Part shown: positions 25,704-32,063 of the stretch, piece by piece
Layout of the letters: the number at the start of each line of letters is the position of its first letter
How positions within the stretch are numbered: position 1 is the first letter of the stretch
NCBI GenBank assembly: GCA_043748985.1
Contig: JAYVEG010000152.1
Location: forward strand, 1 to 32,063
DNA length: 32,063 nt
Reading direction: 5' to 3'
Source of the DNA: JBBROS01 sp043748985
GTDB taxonomy: Bacteria > Pseudomonadota > Alphaproteobacteria > Acetobacterales > Acetobacteraceae
The notes under the pieces: model-generated
What the model saw: only the letters and a program-made list of their open reading frames with translations
Told to the model about the DNA's origin: nothing
Databases searched by the model: none
Position numbers and translations under genes: made by a program

Positions 25704-27101
25704 ATGGGCGCACTTACGATCCGGAAAGAAAGCCGCGCCGCCAAGCGAAGCGAGGCAGCCGCCTTGCCATCGCTGCTCGAATTCCATTCCCCCACCGCCG
25801 CCCTCACAGTCGCGCCCGTCATGCCCGGCGCCCGCGGCACCATCTACGTGGTGGTCTCCCTCGTCGCCGCCTGCTTCGCCGCATCCGCCCTGATCCCGAT
25901 CGACAAGGTCGTCACAGCAAGCGGCAAGGTCGTCGCCCTCAATCCGACCACCGTCGTCCAGCCGCTCGAGACAGCGATCGTCCGCAGCATCGACGTGCAG
26001 GAAGGCCAGGTCGTCAAGAAGGGCGATCTCCTCGCCCGCCTCGACCCCACCTTCGCCACCGCCGACGCGGGCGCCCTGCAGGCCCAGGTCGAAAGCCTGC
26101 AAGCCGAGGTCGACCGCCTCACCGCCGAGACGAACAACCGCGCCTACACCGCCGCACAGCCCACCGCCATGGCCCTGCTCCAGGCAGCCATCGCCGCCCA
26201 GCGCCGCTCCGAGCGCACCTTCAAGATGGAAGGCTACAACCAGAAGATCGCCAGCCTGCAGTCGCAGATCCAACGCGCCATGTCCGACGTGAAGGTCTAC
26301 ACCGACCGACTCGAACTCGCCCGCGACGTCGAGGCCAAGCGCAGTGAACTCGAAAAGCTCGGCTGGGGCAGCCAGCTCAACCGCCTGGCCGCCCAGGACA
26401 GCCGCCTCGAGGTCGAGCGCGGCCTCGCCGGGGCCCGCGCCCAGGCCACCCAGGGCGCCAGCGACTTGCAGGCAATGGTCGCCGAACGCGACGGCTACGA
26501 CCAGAACTGGCGCAGCCAGGTCAACCAGGACCTGACCGACTCCGGCCGCAAGCTCAGCGACGCCAAGGAGAACCTCGCCAAGGCCGTCCGCCGCCGCCAA
26601 CTCGTCGAAATCCGCGCCGACCAGGACGAGGTCGTCCAGAATGTCGCCAAGGTCTCCGTCGGCTCCGTCCTGCAATCCGGCGAGCAGCTAATGACCCTGA
26701 CCCCCGTCGACGCTCCGCTCGAGGTCGAGATCTACGTCCAGGGCCAGGACGCCGGCTTCGTCCACCCCGGCAACCTCGCCACGGTCAAGTTCGACGCCTT
26801 CCCCTTCACACAATACGGCGGCGCCGACGGCACCGTCCGCGTCGTCAGCCCCGACAGCATCACCGGAAACCCCGACGAAAAGCAGCGCGGCGTCCAGCAG
26901 CCCAGCATGCCCACAGGCCCCGCCTTCTTCCGCGCCCGCATCAGCCTCAATGATATAAAGCTCCACGATACCCCCCCAGGCTTCCGCCCCGGACCCGGCA
27001 TGCCCGTCACAACCGACATCAAGGTCGGCAAGCGCACCCCGCTCTCCTACCTCCTCTCCCGCGTCCTCCCCGTCGCCATGGACGGAATGCGCGAACCATG
27101 A
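25704..27101 (+). CDS. HlyD-type periplasmic adaptor of the type I secretion system
   Basis: 465 residues. ACGGAGG lies six bases before ATG 25704. A cytoplasmic N-terminus of about 45 residues is followed by one membrane helix (about 46-66). The first lipoyl half follows (VVQPLETAIVRSIDVQEGQ, VVKKGDLLARLDPT). A long coiled-coil hairpin (about 115-300) precedes the second lipoyl half (VEIRADQDEVVQNVAKVSVG) and a beta-barrel domain with EIYVQGQDAGFVHPGN. HlyD proteins bridge the inner-membrane ATPase and an outer-membrane TolC-type channel. Directly downstream of the ATPase gene; co-expression is expected despite the two hairpins between them. Confidence 0.94.
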   Translation: MGALTIRKESRAAKRSEAAALPSLLEFHSPTAALTVAPVMPGARGTIYVVVSLVAACFAASALIPIDKVVTASGKVVALNPTTVVQPLETAIVRSIDVQEGQVVKKGDLLARLDPTFATADAGALQAQVESLQAEVDRLTAETNNRAYTAAQPTAMALLQAAIAAQRRSERTFKMEGYNQKIASLQSQIQRAMSDVKVYTDRLELARDVEAKRSELEKLGWGSQLNRLAAQDSRLEVERGLAGARAQATQGASDLQAMVAERDGYDQNWRSQVNQDLTDSGRKLSDAKENLAKAVRRRQLVEIRADQDEVVQNVAKVSVGSVLQSGEQLMTLTPVDAPLEVEIYVQGQDAGFVHPGNLATVKFDAFPFTQYGGADGTVRVVSPDSITGNPDEKQRGVQQPSMPTGPAFFRARISLNDIKLHDTPPGFRPGPGMPVTTDIKVGKRTPLSYLLSRVLPVAMDGMREP

Positions 27102-27112
27102 ACATCCCCAAA

Positions 27113-27156
27113 AGCCCTCTCCCGCCTGCCAAAAAGGGTTGGGTGAGGGTTCTTAC
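27113..27156. repeat. Intergenic hairpin repeat, copy 6 of 7
   Basis: AGCCCTCTCCCGCCTGCC is followed by AAAAAGGGTTGGGTGAGGGT. CCCT pairs with AGGG. It sits between the adaptor gene and the Sel1-repeat gene on the same strand. An upstream start for the Sel1 gene would have to read through this repeat, which argues for the ATG at 27190. Confidence 0.7.
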
Positions 27157-27189
27157 CAAAAGCCCGAAACCCACCACCCAGGCCCCCGC

Positions 27190-28974
27190 ATGCCAAGCCT
27201 GATCGCCCGCATCCAGCGCGCGCTCCTCCCGGCACGCGCCCGTCGCCTCGCCTTCGCCGCCGCCGAAACCGGTAAGCTCGCCGACGCCTTCCCGACCCTC
27301 GCCAACGCCGCCCGCAAAGGCGACCGCCGCGCCCAGTACTGGATCGGCAAGGCCTATCTCGAAGGCCGCGGCGTGCCCGCCAGCCGCACGACCGCCATGC
27401 AATGGCTGCTCCGCGCGGCCGAGGCCGGCGATATCGACGCCCAGGCCATCCTCGCCGCCCTCTATCTCACCGGCGCCTCCAAACCCGGCACCACCACCTC
27501 CGTATTCGCCGACGACGGCAAGATGGAACCCGACTTCGACCGCGCCTATCGCTGGGGCCTCCCCGCCGCGGAGGCCGGATCCGCCGACGCCCAGGCCCTC
27601 GTGGGCTACCTCCTCACCTCCGGCCCGGACACGCTGCGCGACCTCCCGAAGGCCCGCGAGTGGTACGCGAAATCCGCCGCGGCCAAATGCCCCCAGGGCT
27701 CCATGGGCCTCTCCCTCGCCCTTCTCCGCGACGCCAAGACCGACGCCGACCGCGCCGCCGCCGCCGTCGAAATGACCAAGGCCGCGGAAGCCAACCTGCC
27801 CATCGGCGTCTATCTCCTCGCCACGATGGTCGACGCCGGCTCGGGCATCGAACGCGACCCGGTGGCCGCAGCAAAACTCTATGAACGCGCAGCAACCCTC
27901 GGCGTCCGACAGGGAATGTCACGATGGGGCCTCGCCCTCATGGACGGCCGCGGCGTCGACAAGGACCTCGTCAAGGGCGAAAGCTGGCTCCGCCGCGCCG
28001 CCCTCGCCGGAGACCCCGAGGCCGCCGCCATGGTCGGCGACATCTACGCCCGCGGCGGCGGCGACCTCCCCCCCAACTACGCCGAAGCCGCGAACTGGTA
28101 CACCCGGGCCGCCGAGGAAGGCCACGCCATGGCCGCCCGTGCTCTCGCCATGCTCTATCTCACCGGCGCCGGCCTCGCGCGCAACCCCGATGAAGCCGCC
28201 AAATGGTTCCGCATCTCCGCCGAGCGCGGCGACGCCGAATCCCGCGGCAGCCTCGCCCAACTCGTCCTGAAGGGCGCCGGCTCCGAGGAAGACCGCATCC
28301 GCACCCGCCAATGGTTCGAAGAAGCCGCAAGCCGCGGTGACCTCGTCGCGGCCTTCAACTTCGGCGTCTGCCTCGCCGAAGGCGTCGGCATCGAACGCGA
28401 CGAACGACTCGCCGCCGAATGGCTTCGCCGCGCCGCCGACGGCGTCGTCAACGCCCAGTTCTGGTACGGCCGCATGCTGGCCGAGGGCAGGGGCGTCGAC
28501 GCCAACCCCATCGAAGGGCGCCACTGGATCCAGCGCGCCGCCGAAACCGGCATGATCGACGCCCAGGTCGCCCTCGCCGAAATGATGGTCAACGGCCGCG
28601 GCGGCCCCCGCGACCACGCCGGCGCCCAGGTGATGTTCCAACGCGCCGCCGAGCGTGATCACACCGGCGCCCAGTTCGCCATGGGCGCCCTGCTCGGCGG
28701 CGGACACGACATCCCCACGGACCGCGCCGCCGCCCAGCAATGGTTCGAGAAGGCCGCCAACAAGGGCCATCCCTTCGCCATGCTCATGCTCGGCCGCTAC
28801 CTCGTCCGCAACCTCGCCGGCACCCACGACATCCCCCGCGGCCGCGCCCTCCTCGAAGGCGCCAAGAAGGCCGGTATCGCCGAAGCCACCCAGGAAATCG
28901 CCATGCTCGACGCCGCCCTGCAGGCCCAGGCAGCCCAAGCCCTCGTCCAAGGCAACCTACAGCCTGCCGTCTGA
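27190..28974 (+). CDS. Sel1-repeat (TPR-like) protein
   Basis: 594 residues from ATG 27190. After about 40 residues without a clear signal peptide, the rest is roughly 13 Sel1-like repeats of about 36 residues. Typical units read AQYWIGKAYLEGRGV, AAEAGDIDAQAILAALY and AAEWLRRAADGVVNAQFWYG. Such repeats form a superhelical scaffold for protein-protein contacts. It lies between type I secretion genes and a large glycosyltransferase. A role in organising secretion or glycosylation is suggested only by position. The last repeats end in an Ala/Gln-rich tail. The repeats are diverged from each other, so recent expansion is not evident. Confidence 0.9.
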   Translation: MPSLIARIQRALLPARARRLAFAAAETGKLADAFPTLANAARKGDRRAQYWIGKAYLEGRGVPASRTTAMQWLLRAAEAGDIDAQAILAALYLTGASKPGTTTSVFADDGKMEPDFDRAYRWGLPAAEAGSADAQALVGYLLTSGPDTLRDLPKAREWYAKSAAAKCPQGSMGLSLALLRDAKTDADRAAAAVEMTKAAEANLPIGVYLLATMVDAGSGIERDPVAAAKLYERAATLGVRQGMSRWGLALMDGRGVDKDLVKGESWLRRAALAGDPEAAAMVGDIYARGGGDLPPNYAEAANWYTRAAEEGHAMAARALAMLYLTGAGLARNPDEAAKWFRISAERGDAESRGSLAQLVLKGAGSEEDRIRTRQWFEEAASRGDLVAAFNFGVCLAEGVGIERDERLAAEWLRRAADGVVNAQFWYGRMLAEGRGVDANPIEGRHWIQRAAETGMIDAQVALAEMMVNGRGGPRDHAGAQVMFQRAAERDHTGAQFAMGALLGGGHDIPTDRAAAQQWFEKAANKGHPFAMLMLGRYLVRNLAGTHDIPRGRALLEGAKKAGIAEATQEIAMLDAALQAQAAQALVQGNLQPAV

Positions 28975-29018
28975 AAACCCCCGCCCTCGGGCAAAGGGGG
29001 TTGAGTGAGGGTCTAAAC
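28975..29018. repeat. Intergenic hairpin repeat, copy 7 of 7
   Basis: AACCCCC (28976-28982) pairs perfectly with GGGGGTT (28996-29002), with an inner GCCC/GGGC pair, followed by the tail GAGTGAGGGTC. It lies between the Sel1-repeat and glycosyltransferase genes. Confidence 0.7.
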
Positions 29019-29041
29019 GCAGGAGCCGGCCAACAAACCCC

Positions 29042-31936
29042 ATGAGCAACGCCCTCCTCTCCGACGTCGAAGCCCGCGCCGAACGCAGACGCCTGCAGAC
29101 CCGCAAGGACCTCCTCAACGAACTGGCACAGCGCGACTGGCGCCGGGCCCAGGCCGCCACAACCCCCGCCAGCCGCAGGCGCTGGCTGGAACGCGCCCAC
29201 CGCCTGCTGCCCAGGGACGAACTCATCACCGCAGCACTCGCCAGCGCGCTGCTCGACGCCAACGAATACCGCCCCGCCGCCGCCCTCTTCCGGACCCTCG
29301 CCGACCGCCACAACGTCGCCGAGGTCTGGGCCGGCCTGGCCACCAGCCTCTACAAGCTCGTCGAACTCGAAGCAGCCCGCGCCGCCACCGCCGCGCTCAT
29401 CCGCGCCAGCGTCCTGACCCCCACGCTCCGCACCCTCGCCGAGGCCGTCGCCGGCCCGGCCGGCTGGTGCGCGCTCCGCCCAGACGGCACCATCCACGCC
29501 AGCCGCACCCCGACCGCCATCCGCATCGACGGCAAACCCCTCAAGCCCACCGCCCGCATCCTCCCGAAAACCTGGCGCACCGCCGACCACATCGAAATCC
29601 TCGGACCGAACGGGCCAATGCTCGGCAGTCCCATCCCGCTCCGCCCTTTCGCAACCCTCGACGGCTTCGTCGCAGCCGGACCCGACGGCGACCTCCTCGG
29701 CTGGGCCTGGCAGCCCACGAACCCCGACCTCGACCCCACCCTCCACATCAGCGGCCCGAACGGCGCCCGCACCATCCTGCTCACCGATCCCATGGAGGAC
29801 CTCCACCTCGATCGCCCCTTCGCGCGCCCGCGCCGGTTCATCCTGTCCCCCGCCGACACCCAGACCCTCGGCGAGCCCCTCGCCATCACCGGCTCCGACG
29901 GCCGCCACCTCCTCGGCAGCCCGATCAGCCCCGCGCTCCTCACCCGCCCGAACTCGCGCTTCACTGCCATCTGGGCCGAGACCTCCGCCTCTCTCCAGCC
30001 TGCCGCCGCCCGATCCCCCAACGCCAATTCCCCGGCACCCGTTGACGTCATCGTCCCCGTCTACCGTGGCGCCACCGAGACCCTGGCATGCCTCGACTCC
30101 GTCCTTGCCAGCCTCCCTTGCACCGCCCGCCTGATCGTGGTCGACGATGCCTCCCCCGACCGCACGCTGGCCGCGGCTCTGGACAAGTTCGCCGCTACCC
30201 GCCGCATCACCCTCATCCGCCTCGCCGAGAACGTCGGCTTCCCCGCCGCCGCCAACGCCGGGCTACGCGCCTCACCAGGCCGCGACGCCGTACTCCTCAA
30301 CAGCGACACCCTCGTCCCGCCCGGCTGGCTCGACCGCCTTCGTGCCGCCGCCTACGCCGCCCCAGACATCGGCACCGTCACCCCCTTCACCAACGACGGC
30401 ACCATCCTCGGCTACCCCGACCCCGGCGCCCCCAACGCCATCCCCGACCTCGCCGAAACCATCGCACTCGATGCCCTGGCACAGAAGGCCAACCCCGGCG
30501 CGCGCATCGAAATCCCCGTCGGCGTCGGCTTCTGCCTCTATCTCCGCCGCGACTGCCTCGACCAGGTCGGCCTCCTGCGCGAGGATCTGTTCGCCCAGGG
30601 CTATGGCGAGGAGAACGACCTCTGCCTCCGCGCCCGTCATAACGGATGGCGCAACGTCGCCGCCCTCGACGTCTTCGTCGCCCACCTCGGCGCAACCTCC
30701 TTCGGTCCCGCCCGCACCCATCTCATCGCGCGCAATACCGCCATCCTCAACCGCCTGCACCCCGGCTACGACGCCCTCGTCCAGCGCCACCTGATCGCCG
30801 ACCCCCTTCGCCCCGCCCGCGCTCGCATCGACAGCCTCCGCTGGGCCGAATACCGCTCCCGAACCGGCGCCTTTATCGCCATCACACACGCCGGCGGCGG
30901 CGGCGTCGATCGCGTCGTCACCGAACGCCTCGCCGCCGCAGAGGCCCGAGGCCTCCGCCCCATCATCGTCCGCCCCCACCGCCTCCCCGGCGGCGCCAAC
31001 GCCGTCCGGATCGAGCATTCCGGCGGCCCGGCCACCCCGAACCTCGTCTTCCCCATGCCCGACTGCCTTTCCGCACTCGCGAAATTCCTCCGCCCGGATC
31101 GCCCCCGCACCGTCGAACTCCACCACCTGCTCGGCCACCACCACGCCATCGCCGGGCTCGCCGCCCTGCTGAAGGCCGAAGCCGTCAGCATCGTTCACGA
31201 CTACGCCCGCTTCTGCCCCCGCATCGCCCTGGTCAGCACCGAGCGCCGCTATTGCGGCGAGCCCGACATCGCAGGCTGTGAAGCCTGCATCGCCGACCTC
31301 GGCAGCCTGTTGGAGGACGACCCCGCAATCCCCGAGCTGCTCGCCCGTTCCGCTGCCGAACTCGGCGCCGCTTCCCGCATCGTCGTCCCCTCCGCCGACA
31401 CCGCCGCCCGCATCGCCCGCCACTTCCCCGGCACCGCCACCCCCGCTAAAATCAGCGTCGAGCCCTGGGACAACGACTCCCAGCTGCCCGGCCCGCTCGC
31501 CTGGCCAAGGCAGGACCGCCTCCGCATCGCCATCGTCGGCGCCATCGGCACCGAGAAAGGCTACGACCTCCTCCTCGCCTGCGCCCGCGACGCCGCCGCC
31601 CGCAACCTCCCCCTGGACTTCGTCGTCGTCGGCTACACCTCCGACGACGAACGCCTGCTGGCCGCCGGCCCCGTCTTCATCACCGGCGAATACGACGACC
31701 GCGATGCCATCCCCCTGATCCGCGCCCAGCGCGCCCAGGCCGCCTTCATCCCCTCCGTCTGGCCGGAAACCTGGTGCTTCGCCCTCACCCGAGTGTGGGA
31801 GGCCGGGCTCCCCGCCTTCGTCTTCGACATCGGCGCCCCCGCCGAGCGCCTTCGCGCCACCGGCCGCGGCTGGCTGCTCCCCTTCGGCCTCTCTCCGCGT
31901 GCCACCAACGACGCCCTCCTTCGCCTGGCTCCATAG
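29042..31936 (+). CDS. Large two-domain glycosyltransferase (GT2 plus GT4-like) with helical N-terminus
   Basis: 964 residues. Residues 1-115 are helical and TPR-like (AALASALLDANEYRPAAALF). Residues about 120-320 look beta-rich, with repeated IxGPNG-like segments, and match nothing I can name. A family-2 glycosyltransferase domain begins near residue 333 (VDVIVPVYRGATETLACLDS), with VDDASPD, the NSDT donor/metal motif near 420 and GYGEENDLCLRAR. A second, GT-B (family 4-like) domain ends the protein, with GTEKGYDLLL near 833 and the E-x7-E motif in ETWCFALTRVWEAG near 909. Two catalytic domains suggest it builds a disaccharide or longer glycan; the acceptor could be the secreted protein or surface polysaccharide. 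CAGGAG lies about 15 bases upstream, a long spacing. Confidence 0.88.
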   Translation: MSNALLSDVEARAERRRLQTRKDLLNELAQRDWRRAQAATTPASRRRWLERAHRLLPRDELITAALASALLDANEYRPAAALFRTLADRHNVAEVWAGLATSLYKLVELEAARAATAALIRASVLTPTLRTLAEAVAGPAGWCALRPDGTIHASRTPTAIRIDGKPLKPTARILPKTWRTADHIEILGPNGPMLGSPIPLRPFATLDGFVAAGPDGDLLGWAWQPTNPDLDPTLHISGPNGARTILLTDPMEDLHLDRPFARPRRFILSPADTQTLGEPLAITGSDGRHLLGSPISPALLTRPNSRFTAIWAETSASLQPAAARSPNANSPAPVDVIVPVYRGATETLACLDSVLASLPCTARLIVVDDASPDRTLAAALDKFAATRRITLIRLAENVGFPAAANAGLRASPGRDAVLLNSDTLVPPGWLDRLRAAAYAAPDIGTVTPFTNDGTILGYPDPGAPNAIPDLAETIALDALAQKANPGARIEIPVGVGFCLYLRRDCLDQVGLLREDLFAQGYGEENDLCLRARHNGWRNVAALDVFVAHLGATSFGPARTHLIARNTAILNRLHPGYDALVQRHLIADPLRPARARIDSLRWAEYRSRTGAFIAITHAGGGGVDRVVTERLAAAEARGLRPIIVRPHRLPGGANAVRIEHSGGPATPNLVFPMPDCLSALAKFLRPDRPRTVELHHLLGHHHAIAGLAALLKAEAVSIVHDYARFCPRIALVSTERRYCGEPDIAGCEACIADLGSLLEDDPAIPELLARSAAELGAASRIVVPSADTAARIARHFPGTATPAKISVEPWDNDSQLPGPLAWPRQDRLRIAIVGAIGTEKGYDLLLACARDAAARNLPLDFVVVGYTSDDERLLAAGPVFITGEYDDRDAIPLIRAQRAQAAFIPSVWPETWCFALTRVWEAGLPAFVFDIGAPAERLRATGRGWLLPFGLSPRATNDALLRLAP

Positions 31937-31952
31937 GACACGCCAAAATCGC

Positions 31953-31989
31953 TTGACTTAAGGCAAGGAATATGGTCCTATCAGACCAT
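31953..31989 (+). promoter_or_regulatory. Candidate promoter with overlapping inverted repeat
   Basis: TTGACT (31953-31958) and TCCTAT (31976-31981) are 17 bases apart; the -35 is strong and the -10 modest. The inverted repeat ATGGTC (31972-31977) and GACCAT (31984-31989), with a 6-base spacer, covers the -10 and the start codon of the next gene, as an operator would. The predicted transcription start is at or within a base or two of the ATG at 31988. Confidence 0.45.
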
Positions 31990-32063
31990 GACGAATGCCA
32001 CCCCGCCCGCAACGCAGGACCGCTTCCTGGACCTCCTCCTGGCAGCCATCTACGCCATCGTCG
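31988..32063 (+). CDS. Start of an unidentified gene, 3' partial
   Basis: Only 25 codons are visible before the window ends: the product begins MTNATPPATQDRFLD and continues with the hydrophobic stretch LLLAAIYAIV. This could be the first helix of a TetR-like regulator or a membrane helix, and cannot be decided from so little sequence. No Shine-Dalgarno sequence lies at normal distance (AAGGAA ends 17 bases upstream). That fits a leaderless mRNA if the promoter at 31953-31981 is real. Confidence 0.5.
   Translation, partial: MTNATPPATQDRFLDLLLAAIYAIV

Noticed and set aside
30272..31423. Long minus-strand frame opposite the glycosyltransferase
   Set aside because: Gly/Ala/Asp/Val-rich shadow of the strongly supported glycosyltransferase; no start signals or motifs.

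Overview
The window is GC-rich (C or G at most third codon positions) and looks like chromosome of an alphaproteobacterium. The ilvB-ilvN-ilvC block, efp beside epmB, the ArsR-methyltransferase/metH pair and the MotA/MotB-like operon suggest Rhodospirillales, most likely Acetobacteraceae. That placement is inference from gene content and protein style; no rRNA gene is present to confirm it. I see no IS element, prophage, CRISPR array or tRNA. Almost every base is in a tightly packed gene, often with ATGA or TGATG start/stop overlaps.

Layout. (1) 1-3294, plus strand: the end of a PAS-like/EAL cyclic-di-GMP phosphodiesterase, then an orphan HicB-like protein translationally coupled to an AbgB-like M20 amidohydrolase. 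(2) 3383-9213, minus strand: epmB-like aminomutase, efp, an inositol-monophosphatase-family enzyme, a short OmpA-like periplasmic protein, a MotA/TolQ/ExbB-like channel and a long coiled-coil MotB/OmpA-like partner. Just upstream of epmB is a small reading frame that appears frameshifted. (3) 9523-10398, minus strand: serB. (4) 10526-15443, plus strand: a 79-residue protein of unknown function, miaA, ilvB, ilvN, ilvC and a small lipoprotein. (5) 15532-17132, minus strand: a zinc-type CDF efflux transporter followed by a TonB-like protein. (6) 17556-22018, minus strand: an ArsR-type HTH fused to a SAM methyltransferase, coupled to full-length metH; a perfect 7-bp inverted repeat abuts the regulator's start codon. 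(7) 22144-22998: a small CxCC protein resembling part of CobW/COG0523 GTPases, convergent with a GNAT acetyltransferase. (8) 23313-31936, plus strand: type I secretion ATPase with an inactive peptidase-like domain, HlyD-type adaptor, Sel1-repeat protein and a large two-domain glycosyltransferase. The window ends in the first 25 codons of another gene whose start codon sits at the expected transcription start of a candidate promoter.

How the parts fit. The core of the window is housekeeping: branched-chain amino acid synthesis, serine and methionine synthesis, tRNA modification and EF-P with one of its modifying enzymes. Around it are envelope systems: an ion-driven channel with two OmpA-like partners, TonB and a secretion/glycosylation block. 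Seven related hairpin-bearing intergenic repeats, all in the same orientation, punctuate the gene junctions.

The least explained items are the three-component MotA/MotB/OmpA-like locus with no flagellar genes, the secretion/Sel1/glycosyltransferase block with no visible substrate gene, the CxCC mini-protein, and the candidate methionine-operon operator.
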